A stretch of 64,000 nucleotides of DNA from Marinigracilibium pacificum (GTDB lineage: Bacteria; Bacteroidota; Bacteroidia; Cytophagales; Cyclobacteriaceae): the NCBI RefSeq assembly GCF_012926615.1, contig NZ_JABBNU010000004.1:186001-250000 (forward strand). Reading direction: 5' to 3'. The position numbers were made by a program, and so were the translations under genes. Positions within the stretch are counted from its first letter, which is position 1; every line of letters begins with the position of its first letter. Below the pieces are notes generated by a model. That model saw only the letters and a list, made by a program, of their open reading frames with translations. It did no database searches and was not told the origin of the DNA. Shown here in pieces: positions 1 through 8,960 of the stretch.

Positions 1-915
1 AGTTGAAACCGGTTTTAGTTTAAGATCAGGAAAGTCATTAATTGTATTTTCCTTTATTGGTCTGTTAAATTTATTAATATATGCTGCTACATGTATAGCT
101 TCTTCATCAGATAATTTTGGATTATCTAAAGTTGCCTGTCCAAAAGGCATATTACCTTTTATAAATGCTGCAGCTGTGAGCAATCTATTCATACCTGCTC
201 CATGATTGTAGGTGTCATCACCCCATAATGGTGGATATTCATAGTATTTTGTACTTGAATTAGATTTTATTCCCTCACCATTTTCACCATGACATACCTG
301 ACATTCTGCTTTGTAAATAGTTTTTCCAATAAGTGTATCGGCTTTAAAATCAGGTAAAATGATATTGGCAAACCCTTTATGTAGGTTTATTGTAGAATCA
401 GAAACCCCCTCACTTAGCCAATTCATGTATGAAATAATTGCTTCCATCTGAGGAGAATCTTCGGGTAATCTTATGCCATTCATACTTCGCTCCATACACC
501 CATTTACTCTTTCTTCCAAGGTAGAGACTTTATTTTCTCTGCCCCTGAATTGAGGATAGCGTTTTGAAATTCCTACCCACGAAGCAGCACCAGCCTTCGT
601 CCCACCCTCTAAATGGCAGTTTGTACACGACAGGTTATTTCCCGAGTATCTGAGACTTTCGCTACTCACTTCAGACCCCATATATTTTGAAGATTGGCTA
701 ATTAATAAATATCCGTATTTAATTTCCTGGCCAATTTTCCCGGAAGGTAAATCAGACTCTATGGATTTTATCTCTGAATTAGATACAATAGCCTTTGATT
801 TGAATAAATCAGGTTTAATATAGGCTACTTCCAGGATAGTAAATACTATTATAACTCCTGAAACCAGCAATAGTAATATTATCGACAGCTTACTTATTAG
901 TTTTTCAATGTTCAT
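1..915 (-). CDS. TsdA-like dihaem cytochrome c, C-terminus cut by window edge
   Basis: The reading frame opens with ATG at 915 and is still open at base 1 (305 codons visible). The N-terminus has one hydrophobic segment (residues about 10-28), a signal anchor that would place the haem domains in the periplasm. Two haem-c motifs are visible, CTNCH at residues 97-101 and CQVCH at 205-209. Between them lie YPQFRGRE and NGCMERSMNG. In the thiosulfate dehydrogenase (TsdA) family a Cys in this second stretch is an axial ligand of haem 1, and Cys140 sits 39 residues after the first haem His. A role in oxidising thiosulfate to tetrathionate, or the reverse, is inferred from this resemblance. A generic dihaem cytochrome is the alternative. 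No sulfur-oxidation neighbours are in view. Confidence 0.7.
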   Translation of the reverse strand, partial: MNIEKLISKLSIILLLLVSGVIIVFTILEVAYIKPDLFKSKAIVSNSEIKSIESDLPSGKIGQEIKYGYLLISQSSKYMGSEVSSESLRYSGNNLSCTNCHLEGGTKAGAASWVGISKRYPQFRGRENKVSTLEERVNGCMERSMNGIRLPEDSPQMEAIISYMNWLSEGVSDSTINLHKGFANIILPDFKADTLIGKTIYKAECQVCHGENGEGIKSNSSTKYYEYPPLWGDDTYNHGAGMNRLLTAAAFIKGNMPFGQATLDNPKLSDEEAIHVAAYINKFNRPIKENTINDFPDLKLKPVST

Positions 916-1078
916 TTAAAAAAATTGATTAGACCAAATTCAGGTAAAGCTTTTTTAACTAACTCCCCTTACCTGAAAACACCAGATTTTACAGAAACCA
1001 ATATGTTTTTCAGGTATCAATTACAAAAGTAGCTTGCTGTTGATTGGTAAAAAGTAACTATAGTCACATTTGGCTAAT

Positions 1079-1107
1079 AAAAAATGCCACTATATATAAG
1101 TGGCATT
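1079..1107 (-). terminator. Rho-independent terminator after the DUF1328 gene
   Basis: Perfect 8-bp inverted repeat: AATGCCAC at 1083-1090 and GTGGCATT at 1100-1107, with a 9-nt AT loop. Read on the minus strand it is followed by a T run, as expected 27 nt downstream of the DUF1328 stop codon. Confidence 0.75.
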
Positions 1108-1134
1108 AAATTTATATCAATGTCGTACTATTCT

Positions 1135-1296
1135 TTATTTCTTCACAAGTCTGGCAAGTAGTGATAATACAAACAAGACAACGAAAATAAAGAAGATGAT
1201 TTTGGCAATTGATGCTGCTCCTGCTGCAATTCCTCCGAATCCAAAAATTGCTGCAATTATCGCAACTACCAGAAATATTACTGTCCAACGTAACAT
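1135..1296 (-). CDS. DUF1328 (UPF0391) small membrane protein
   Basis: A 53-residue protein starting [20 protein letters not shown] and ending LARLVKK. Two hydrophobic helices are separated by a Gly/Ala-rich turn ([12 protein letters not shown]), which is the typical signature and length of the DUF1328/YtjA family. These are tiny inner-membrane proteins of unknown function, often stress-induced. The gene is short and antisense to a longer but meaningless open frame on the plus strand. A hairpin terminator lies just downstream, so it is probably its own transcription unit. Confidence 0.85.
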   Translation of the reverse strand: MLRWTVIFLVVAIIAAIFGFGGIAAGAASIAKIIFFIFVVLFVLSLLARLVKK

Positions 1297-1465
1297 AGTG
1301 AATTATTTTTTAGTTCTGCCCAATTTGTTACCAAAAGCCTGCCAACTTATTATTTGAGTGTTTTTGGGCATTTTCAATATTTACTTTGGTAGTTATGGGG
1401 ATAATATTCTACATTAATCGTAGAAAATATCAATCACATTTTCACAACTTATTGATTAACAGAAC

Positions 1466-3424
1466 CTAAGTCACATCTTTTATGAAATGAGAAATATTAG
1501 TGGAATTCCCACTAACATAAATAACATCATTAGGCTTAAGATATTCTTCAGGATCAGCCGTAATGAAAATATTATTTCTATTAATGCCAAGGATATTAAT
1601 TTTATACTTTTCCCTGATATCAGTATCCTTGATAGGTTTATTAATATACCCTCCAGATTCTCTAATTATTGTAATGGCTTCAATATTAATATCAGGAATG
1701 TTCAAGGGTCTTATAACCTTTGAGGTATTATCTTTTGTCAATGCATTATAGTTGTCAGACCTAAATGAATGAGCTAGTTGTTTAAGTCGCTGAATCGGAA
1801 TAAGATACCTATGTAGAGCTCGTGTAAATAACTCAATAGAAGTTTCAAACTCTTCTGGCACAACCTCATCAGCTCCAGTTAATAGCAAGGTATCAATATC
1901 CTTTACAAACCGGGTTCGTACAATAATATGTATTGAAGCAGAGTGTGATCGAATACTAGATATTATTCCTTTAATAGCAGCGGAGTCTGAAATTGCTATT
2001 ATAGCAACTCTGGCCTTTTCTATTCCTGCTTTATGCAAGATAAAATCATTAGATGCATCTCCATAGATGATGTTTTCTCCTTTTTCTTTCTCTAATATTA
2101 CCGTATCAGGGTTAAATTCTATGATTATATAAGGAACGTTGGCAATTTTTGACGCATGTGCCACATTTTTCCCATTTAGCCCATAGCCAATTATAATTAT
2201 ATGATCATGGAGTAATGTATCAGATGCAGTTTCTTTATAAATATTCTTTCTTTGCTTTTTCCTTTTTACCAAATATTGACTTATTCGTTCAGAATTAATC
2301 ATAATAAAAGGTGTACATATCATTGAGATAATAGATACTGATAAAAAGTATTGATTAAGTTCTGCTGATAACAGATTATTATCTATACCAACTTGTGATA
2401 GGATAAATGAAAATTCACCAACCTGGAAAAGAGAAAGCCCGCCAATAATGGAAGACCTGAGCGGGTACTTTAATAAGATAGCAGCTATCGATGCAATTGT
2501 AGTTTTAATTACAAATACCAAAATTAAGACCGGGACAATTATTATAATATTTTTTAACAAGAAAGACAGATCAAGCAGCATACCTATTGATATAAAAAAG
2601 AACCCGGTAAACAATTCTCTAAATGGTAAAACCAAACTAACTGCGCGATGACTATAATCCGATTCGGAGATAACCAAACCGGCAATAAATGCTCCAAAGG
2701 CTAATGATAACCCAACTTCAGCAGTACCTACGGCAACTCCTAGGCATATTGTTAAAGTAGTGAATATGAACAGTTCATTACTTCTTGTTTTTGCCACAGA
2801 ATGCAGCAATTTTGGAACCAGATAACGTGCTGCAAAAAGTGTAAAAATGATTATTATTACAGTTTTTAGAGCAAGAGTTGAAATGCTTCCTAAAATATTA
2901 TCTGATTTTCCTGCCAGTATTGGAGTCAATAACATCATTGGAACAACGATGATATCTTGAAAAATTAAAACACCAAGTGAAAACCTGCCATGCGGGGTAT
3001 CCATTTCATCTCTGTCTTGCAACATTTTGAAAACGATGGCCGAACTGGATAATGAAAACAAAAAGCCTATAAAAACGGCAAGACTCCAATCTTTAACAAG
3101 AATATATATTATGCCTGTTGTAAAAAGTATAGTCAGCCCAACCTGTAGTCCACCTCCCAGTAAAACTGTTTTCTTTATTAAAGCCAATTGCTTTAGTGAA
3201 AATTCAAGACCTATAACAAAAAGCAATAAAATGACGCCGATTTCAGCAAGCATTTCAACTTCTTCATTTGCAGCAACGAGAGTTAATCCATATGGACCGA
3301 TAACTATACCTGAAATAAGAAAACCAATAATTGTCGGAACATTGATCTTATGAAATAAAGAAACCACAATAACGGATATTCCAAGTAGATATAGAATATC
3401 GATTAATATGGCAGGAGTATGCAT
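1466..3424 (-). CDS. KefB-type monovalent cation:proton antiporter with RCK domain
   Basis: 652 residues. The first ~390 form a polytopic Na+/H+-exchanger (CPA2) domain with about 12 hydrophobic helices and the conserved LSSSAIVFKML segment. Around residue 415 a Rossmann RCK_N domain begins (IIIIGYGLNGKNVAHA, a GxGxxG nucleotide site), followed by GDASNDFILHKAGIEKA. The last ~75 residues look like a TrkA_C ligand-binding domain (PDVIYVSGNS-like ending). The expected role is K+ or Na+ efflux in exchange for protons in the inner membrane, gated by nucleotide binding. Ion specificity cannot be read from sequence. The gene lies 72 nt downstream of the acetyltransferase gene on the same strand. 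Confidence 0.88.
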   Translation of the reverse strand: MHTPAILIDILYLLGISVIVVSLFHKINVPTIIGFLISGIVIGPYGLTLVAANEEVEMLAEIGVILLLFVIGLEFSLKQLALIKKTVLLGGGLQVGLTILFTTGIIYILVKDWSLAVFIGFLFSLSSSAIVFKMLQDRDEMDTPHGRFSLGVLIFQDIIVVPMMLLTPILAGKSDNILGSISTLALKTVIIIIFTLFAARYLVPKLLHSVAKTRSNELFIFTTLTICLGVAVGTAEVGLSLAFGAFIAGLVISESDYSHRAVSLVLPFRELFTGFFFISIGMLLDLSFLLKNIIIIVPVLILVFVIKTTIASIAAILLKYPLRSSIIGGLSLFQVGEFSFILSQVGIDNNLLSAELNQYFLSVSIISMICTPFIMINSERISQYLVKRKKQRKNIYKETASDTLLHDHIIIIGYGLNGKNVAHASKIANVPYIIIEFNPDTVILEKEKGENIIYGDASNDFILHKAGIEKARVAIIAISDSAAIKGIISSIRSHSASIHIIVRTRFVKDIDTLLLTGADEVVPEEFETSIELFTRALHRYLIPIQRLKQLAHSFRSDNYNALTKDNTSKVIRPLNIPDINIEAITIIRESGGYINKPIKDTDIREKYKINILGINRNNIFITADPEEYLKPNDVIYVSGNSTNISHFIKDVT

Positions 3425-3496
3425 TTGAAGTATATTTAGGATTTGATTAAATATATCCCAATAGTGTGATCTATACTAAAGAAGCACTTTATTTAT

Positions 3497-4132
3497 TCAG
3501 TATTGGTTTAAGTTATTTTCCAACGCTTGAAAAAACAACCCGACATCATAACCGTCAACCAACGCATGATGAACATGAACTGATACGGGAATTACCTTCT
3601 CTCCCGATATATCAGTAAGCTTTCCCACAGATATTTTAGGACAGCTATCCTTAGTGCCAAATGTTCTGGCATGGCTAATAGAGGTGAACTTAACCCAAGG
3701 TATTGATGAAAAATGAATGACATCAATAGTATTTTTCGACACATCTAGTCCTGAACTATTTTTTACCCTTTCAAATTCTTTATTAACCATTTTATTAAAC
3801 ACTTTGAAATCATCATTATATGCAATATTTGAGAATCCAAAGGTTTTATCGTCTCTTAAAACAGTAGATGATATCCCGATACTTTCAAATTCCACTACCT
3901 TATCTTCATCAGTTATTCGTAAACGAAAAGCTTTAACTGAATTGACAGCTTTTAAGATAGAATGCATATAAAATAAGGAGAATGACTCTTCATTTGCCTT
4001 ACACCATTTATATCCGCCTGTACATTTCACATCTGCTGTTAATCCATAGAAAGGCTCATCAAATGACTTAAAAAAATGATAATGTTCCCTTCTATTCCAG
4101 TTATCAATATCGAGAATTTTGAATTTTGCCAA
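3497..4132 (-). CDS. Chloramphenicol acetyltransferase-like (type A CAT family) enzyme
   Basis: 211 residues, close to the ~215-220 of classical CAT. The N-terminal WNRREHYHFF matches the family opening. The C-terminal VHVHHALVDGYDVGLFFQAL carries the HHxxxDG active site, with catalytic His and structural Asp both present. SFSLFYMHSILKAVN also fits the fold. The start codon appears to be TTG at 4132, because no in-frame ATG lies upstream. Family members transfer acetyl from acetyl-CoA to chloramphenicol, but chromosomal relatives may have other acceptors, so resistance cannot be concluded. It lies 10 nt after the K+ channel gene and probably shares its mRNA. No mobile element is adjacent. Confidence 0.8.
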   Translation of the reverse strand: MAKFKILDIDNWNRREHYHFFKSFDEPFYGLTADVKCTGGYKWCKANEESFSLFYMHSILKAVNSVKAFRLRITDEDKVVEFESIGISSTVLRDDKTFGFSNIAYNDDFKVFNKMVNKEFERVKNSSGLDVSKNTIDVIHFSSIPWVKFTSISHARTFGTKDSCPKISVGKLTDISGEKVIPVSVHVHHALVDGYDVGLFFQALENNLNQY

Positions 4133-4142
4133 TTGTAAAAAG

Positions 4143-4829
4143 TTAATCTTTTGAAATTGAGTTTAATTTTCCAATTAGGAATGCAAGAATTATAGCAAGG
4201 TATAATTGACCCGCTACCCCTGTAAAAATTGCAATCGATCTACCAAAATTTGAAGTAGGGATTAATTCTCCATATCCTATGGTTGTTAGTGTAACGAATC
4301 CATAGTATAAAAAGATTCCGGTTCTTGAACCCACTCCTTGATCTAATACAGCTTGATTAGCAGAGAAGTTAAATGAATTATTATCATACGTATATGCAAA
4401 GGCAATGATTAACGATAGAGATAAACCTAGAAGTAAATACCCGTTTATAGCTTCAATAATTACACTTGACGAAACTTTTTTAGCCGCAGCAATAATGAAA
4501 ATCAGCTTAAAAACGATGTAAAAGAAGAAGAGAAACTCAACAAATGCTATAACTTTAAAAAAAATAGAAGTTTCAATAAATGCAGCTAAAGTTCTGTTTG
4601 CAAATAATATTACTCCTATTATGAAAGTCCATGGTTTTTTGCCTGAGCCTTCTTCAATTGATTTAAAGGAAACAACATAGCTACACAATAGGATAATGAC
4701 AGCATATAATAGTCCATAAATCTTTTGTTTATAATCTTCATGTACCATATTATTAATGAAGATTGTATAGAATAAAACTGCTGTCAATAAAAAGTTGACC
4801 CATAGATTAATTTTAGTTCTTTTAACCAT
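4143..4829 (-). CDS. Potassium channel family protein (two-TM pore domain)
   Basis: 228 residues with about six hydrophobic segments. The C-terminal part contains the pore helix and selectivity filter TLTTIGYGELIPT (TIGYG), followed by a final helix ending in GKLNSISKD. This is the Ion_trans_2 signature of K+ channels. No cytoplasmic RCK or cyclic-nucleotide domain follows, so the channel is minimal and its gating is unknown. It starts with ATG 2 nt after the upstream exonuclease-like gene and ends 10 nt before the CAT-like gene, indicating a three-gene operon. Confidence 0.82.
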   Translation of the reverse strand: MVKRTKINLWVNFLLTAVLFYTIFINNMVHEDYKQKIYGLLYAVIILLCSYVVSFKSIEEGSGKKPWTFIIGVILFANRTLAAFIETSIFFKVIAFVEFLFFFYIVFKLIFIIAAAKKVSSSVIIEAINGYLLLGLSLSLIIAFAYTYDNNSFNFSANQAVLDQGVGSRTGIFLYYGFVTLTTIGYGELIPTSNFGRSIAIFTGVAGQLYLAIILAFLIGKLNSISKD

Positions 4830-4831
4830 AA

Positions 4832-5887
4832 TTATTCGGCTTTTTCAATCTTCTCATTTACTTCTTCTTTTTCCTCATCATTTAATTCAAGTTCATTTTC
4901 TTTATCTTCTTTATAGGTTAAGGCCAGATCTACTAGTACAGGAAAATGATCAGATCCAATTTTAGGTAAAGTTTCCAGTTGAATTAATTGAAAGTGATGG
5001 CTACAAAATACATGATCCAGGGGCCATCTCAAAAGTGGATATTTCGCATTAAAAGTATTGTAAAACCCTCTACCCCTTCTTGGATCTAGTAATTGACTTG
5101 TCTTAAGAAATAGTTCTGTGGTATGACTCCAGGCAACATCATTCAGGTCTCCTGCAACAATAACTGGCAATTTTTCTTTGGCTGCTTTTTTTCCAACCTT
5201 TAAAATCTCGGCGTCACGCTCAGTTGCCCAGGAATTCTCTGAAGGCACTGGTGGTTCAGGATGTAAACAATATAGTTTTATCCTTTGATTTTGAATATTT
5301 ACTATTGTTTCGATAGATGGAATATCATCTTTGATAAGGTATTTCACTTCAGTATTTTCCAAATCATATTTACTGATCAATAGCATCCCATAGGTATTAT
5401 CCAGATCTTTGTAAATTCTTTGATGGTAATCCTCACTTAATGACTTATCGACTGCATTTTTCCAATCTTCATCTGTCTCTACGAGCAAGATTATATCAGG
5501 TTCATATTCTGATATTAATTTTGTGAGCTTATGATAATTACGATTATACTGATAAACATTAGAAATCATTAACCTGATTTTAACATGTGGGTTATTGCTG
5601 ACCTTACTAATCTGAACCTTTGAAAATACAGTATAGGGATATATTTGATATGATAAGTAACCAAGGCTTAAAACCAGTCCTGCAATAAAAAAATAATCGA
5701 AGGCCTTAAGTTTATTGAATAGCCAAATAAATATACATAATACAACAAAATTAATTACCCACTTTTGAACCCTTGGAAATTCAAAAACCCTGAAAGTCCA
5801 GAAATCACTTTTAATTAAAGGAATAAATGTTATCAGAGTGATAACGATAGCTAGAATACGCAGTATAATAGTTTGATATAGAGGCAC
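4832..5887 (-). CDS. Membrane-anchored endonuclease/exonuclease/phosphatase-family protein
   Basis: 351 residues. The N-terminus carries three hydrophobic helices (residues about 5-90), then an EEP-fold domain. Visible catalytic motifs are MISNVYQYNRNY (Asn), DIILLVETDEDW (Glu metal ligand), VAGDLNDVAWSHTT (Asp/Asn), LDHVFCSHHF and GSDHFPVLVDL (Asp-His pair). The catalytic domain probably lies outside the cytoplasm. The start is GTG, as no in-frame ATG lies upstream. The last ~25 residues are a charged Glu/Lys tail. Family substrates range from nucleic acids to phosphoinositides and sphingomyelin, so the substrate is not predictable. It is first in the operon with the K+ channel and CAT-like genes. 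Confidence 0.82.
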   Translation of the reverse strand: MPLYQTIILRILAIVITLITFIPLIKSDFWTFRVFEFPRVQKWVINFVVLCIFIWLFNKLKAFDYFFIAGLVLSLGYLSYQIYPYTVFSKVQISKVSNNPHVKIRLMISNVYQYNRNYHKLTKLISEYEPDIILLVETDEDWKNAVDKSLSEDYHQRIYKDLDNTYGMLLISKYDLENTEVKYLIKDDIPSIETIVNIQNQRIKLYCLHPEPPVPSENSWATERDAEILKVGKKAAKEKLPVIVAGDLNDVAWSHTTELFLKTSQLLDPRRGRGFYNTFNAKYPLLRWPLDHVFCSHHFQLIQLETLPKIGSDHFPVLVDLALTYKEDKENELELNDEEKEEVNEKIEKAE

Positions 5888-6186
5888 GAGTAGAATGACT
5901 TTGTATGTTATAATCAGTTAAATATAATTGATATTGAATTTATTTAAGATAACAATTTCAATCTAGTTAAATAATCAATCATAATACAAAATCTAATACA
6001 GGTTATTATATACTCGAAACTGTTATTTATTATTTAGATTATTAGCAGATTAAATATTAATAATTTAACTTAATAAGTGACATGTATTTTATTTAGTATT
6101 AGACTAAGCTGATCAATGGAATCGATATTCCATTATTGTTTGCTACTACGACACTATTGATAATTTCTATTAACATTCTTAACGCT
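5888..6186. other. Divergent intergenic region with a weak copy of the locus promoter box
   Basis: No gene seen. This AT-rich spacer separates the minus-strand exonuclease operon from the plus-strand sulfatase locus. At 6062-6078 AATTTAACTTAATAAGT resembles the box found about 100 nt upstream of the DUF3604 genes, here 125 nt before the sulfatase ATG. The assignment of this weak copy is inference. Confidence 0.35.
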
Positions 6187-7755
6187 ATGAGACAATTTAC
6201 AAAATTAAAAGTGGGTTTACTTTTGTGTCTGTTTTGTTCTATTTCTTTATTTGGACAGGACAAACCAAACATATTGGTAATATGGGGAGATGATATTGGC
6301 ACCTGGAATATCAGCCATAATAACCGGGGCATGATGGGATATAAAACACCGAATATAGATCGAATAGCAAAAGAAGGTGTTGGCTTTACTGATTATTATG
6401 CCCAGCAAAGTTGTACTGCAGGACGCGCTGCATTTATTTCGGGCAGCGTACCCGTGCGTTCAGGAATGACAAAAGTAGGTTTACCCGGAGCAGCACAAGG
6501 TTGGCAAAAGACCGATGTCACGATGGCTACCGTGTTAAAAAGTCAGGGGTATGCTACAGGTCAGTTTGGTAAAAATCACCAGGGAGATCTTGATGAGCAC
6601 TTGCCTACTATGCATGGATTTGATGAGTTCCTGGGCAATTTATATCACCTGAATGCTGAAGAAGAGCCGGAAAACCGTGATTACCCTAGAGACATGAAAC
6701 TTAAAAACGGAAAGACCTTTCTTGAGACTTATGGTCCACGAGGGGTTATTCATAGCTGGGCTGATGGCAAGGGAGGTCAGCGAATCGAAGACACTGGTCC
6801 ATTGACTAAAAAGAGAATGGAAACCATCGATGATGAAACTGTAGCTGCAGCCATTAGATTTATCAAAGAGCAGAACGAAGCCGGTAAACCTTTCTTTGTT
6901 TGGTGGAATGGCACAAGAATGCACTTCAGAACACATGTAAAAGAAGAACATAAAGGCATTTCAGGTCCTAGTGGTGATGAGTATCATGATGGCATGGTTG
7001 AGCACGATATGCATGTAGGTGAATTATTAAAAGTATTAGATGAACTGGGCATTGCAGATAATACAGTAGTAATGTACTCAACGGATAATGGTCCGCATTA
7101 TAATACATGGCCTGATGCTGGAACGACACCTTTCCGTAGTGAAAAAAACTCTAACTGGGAAGGAGCATACAGGGTTCCGGCTTTTGTCAGGTGGCCGGGC
7201 AAATGGCAAGCAAATGTTACATTAAATGGTATCGTTGCTCATGAAGACTGGTTACCTACCTTTGCTGCAATTGCAGGAGCACCGGATATAAAAGATAAGC
7301 TATTAAAAGGAGTTGGACTAAATGGTAGAAACTACAAAAATCATATTGACGGATATAATCTGAATGATTATTTATCGGGGAAAACAGATCAATCACCCCG
7401 TCATGAGTTCTGGTATGTTAATGATGATGGTCAGATCGTTGCTGCCCGTTATGATGACTGGAAAGTTGTATTTCTTGAAAATCGTGGTGAAGCATTTGGA
7501 GTCTGGATGGAGCCTTTTACCGAATTAAGAGTACCTGCAATATTTAACTTACGAAGAGATCCTTTTGAAAAGGCACAACACAATGCTAATGTATATTATG
7601 ACTGGTTGTTAGAAAGAGCCTATGTATTAGTGCCAATTCAACAATTAGCAGGTGAATTTTTACAAACTATGAAGGATTATCCTCCAAGTCAATCACCGGG
7701 TTCATTTAATTTGAGTTCAATTGAGGAAAAAATAAAAGAAGGATTGGGGCATTAA
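6187..7755 (+). CDS. Exported arylsulfatase-family sulfatase (paralog 1)
   Basis: 522 residues from the ATG at 6187, chosen because it begins a clean signal peptide (MRQFTKLKVGLLLCLFCSIS, cleavage near FGQ). The upstream in-frame ATG at 6136 would precede it with an unlikely extension. Metal-site motif [10 protein letters not shown] is at residues 27-36. The sulfatase signature SCTAGRAAF follows, whose Cys76 would be converted to formylglycine. Further conserved parts are FGKNHQGD and STDNGPH. It should hydrolyse sulfate esters in the periplasm or outside. It is about equally similar by eye to the two other sulfatases here. A barrel gene follows after 37 nt, probably in the same mRNA. No maturase gene is in the window. 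Confidence 0.92.
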   Translation: MRQFTKLKVGLLLCLFCSISLFGQDKPNILVIWGDDIGTWNISHNNRGMMGYKTPNIDRIAKEGVGFTDYYAQQSCTAGRAAFISGSVPVRSGMTKVGLPGAAQGWQKTDVTMATVLKSQGYATGQFGKNHQGDLDEHLPTMHGFDEFLGNLYHLNAEEEPENRDYPRDMKLKNGKTFLETYGPRGVIHSWADGKGGQRIEDTGPLTKKRMETIDDETVAAAIRFIKEQNEAGKPFFVWWNGTRMHFRTHVKEEHKGISGPSGDEYHDGMVEHDMHVGELLKVLDELGIADNTVVMYSTDNGPHYNTWPDAGTTPFRSEKNSNWEGAYRVPAFVRWPGKWQANVTLNGIVAHEDWLPTFAAIAGAPDIKDKLLKGVGLNGRNYKNHIDGYNLNDYLSGKTDQSPRHEFWYVNDDGQIVAARYDDWKVVFLENRGEAFGVWMEPFTELRVPAIFNLRRDPFEKAQHNANVYYDWLLERAYVLVPIQQLAGEFLQTMKDYPPSQSPGSFNLSSIEEKIKEGLGH

Positions 7756-7792
7756 AAAAATGGTGGGTATAAAGCCCATCGCCTAAACATTT

Positions 7793-8812
7793 ATGATTCG
7801 ATCTTTAAAAATTGTTTGTGTATTAATTTTATTTTCATCTTTCTATTCGTTTGGACAGGGAAGACAGGCATATGACAATGAAGTCTATAATGACTATTTT
7901 GATAGCCTTAAAAACATGGAATATAATAAGTTCCTCCCGATTTTAGGCGATAAGGTATATAAAAGAGGTTATGATATCCAGTATGGTTATGGAATAAGTG
8001 CTGTATATTTCACTCAGACTCAAGAGATTGATATTCAGAGAACTTTATTGGGTTTTAATAATAGTGAACTAGTGGATATGAGTGATTTTATAGTATTTGC
8101 CCCTACTGTAGCTACTACCAATGCCTATACTGTCAGACCGGATATCTGGATATTACCTTTTCTGAATGTTTATGCAATTATCGGAGGGGGTACAACCCAG
8201 ACTGATGTTACTTTAATTGAACCCATTGGAATCCAGACATCTCAGCGTTTTGGAGCTTCATCATTTGGCCTTGGTGTTACACTTGTTGGGGCTGTTGGGC
8301 CAGTCTGGATGGCCTGGGATAATAATTATAACTGGGCAGATGTTGAAGTAGTGGTTGAGCCTGTACCGGCATATAACGGTAGCCTAAGGATAGGTCATAC
8401 TTTCTTCAATGCTAATAATCCCCAGAAAAGCCTTGCAGTATGGGCCGGAGCCTTTTACCAGATAATCCAGAGTGATACAGAAGGAAGTATTCCACTACAA
8501 AATGTCTTTCCAGATATCGGTAGCGGACAGACAATTGATAATCTAAGAGAATGGGCTTCTACCCTGCCTCCGCCCCAACGATTAATTGCAAATCAAATTA
8601 TCAATAAACTTGAGGATATCAGTAATGGAATAGATCCCGATAATGCAATAATAAATTACAAGCTTGATAAGAAGGTAGCAAAACCTATGAACTTAATATT
8701 TGGTGCTCAATATCAATTTAATAAACATTGGATTTTAAGGACCGAACTTGGGGTATTTGGAAAACGAAGTCAGTTCATGCTTAATTTAAACTATCGCTTT
8801 ACAGGATTATAG
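7793..8812 (+). CDS. Putative outer-membrane beta-barrel protein in sulfatase operon
   Basis: 339 residues with a signal peptide (MIRSLKIVCVLILFSSF, cleavage near FGQ). The body is rich in alternating hydrophobic and aromatic strands with Gly/Asn turns. The C-terminus ends in an outer-membrane-like final strand (LNLNYRFTGL). A helical insert around residues 240-285 interrupts the strands. I do not recognise a named family. It follows sulfatase 1 by 37 nt, so it may be a channel for the sulfatase substrate or product. That role is inference from position alone. Confidence 0.65.
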   Translation: MIRSLKIVCVLILFSSFYSFGQGRQAYDNEVYNDYFDSLKNMEYNKFLPILGDKVYKRGYDIQYGYGISAVYFTQTQEIDIQRTLLGFNNSELVDMSDFIVFAPTVATTNAYTVRPDIWILPFLNVYAIIGGGTTQTDVTLIEPIGIQTSQRFGASSFGLGVTLVGAVGPVWMAWDNNYNWADVEVVVEPVPAYNGSLRIGHTFFNANNPQKSLAVWAGAFYQIIQSDTEGSIPLQNVFPDIGSGQTIDNLREWASTLPPPQRLIANQIINKLEDISNGIDPDNAIINYKLDKKVAKPMNLIFGAQYQFNKHWILRTELGVFGKRSQFMLNLNYRFTGL

Positions 8813-8960
8813 CAATATTTACCCGTAACAGTTTAGTTTAAGTTTTATTTTAAATCTGAACATTATAAATTAAATTAATAGTATTGAAGACTTATAAAAC
8901 AATTGTTATCAATATCAGTTAATAAAATCTTACTATCTATCACACAAAATCAATAAAGCA

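Noticed and set aside
1100-1357. An 85-codon open frame on the plus strand
   Set aside because: It is antisense to the DUF1328 gene, whose 53-residue product matches a known family, and it shows no coding features.
1408-1425. Short inverted repeat TTCTAC/GTAGAA
   Set aside because: Only 6 bp arms without a T run; too weak to be a terminator of the antiporter gene.
3497-4132. CAT-like gene as an acquired resistance gene
   Set aside because: No mobile element or other resistance gene nearby, and it sits inside a chromosomal-looking operon.
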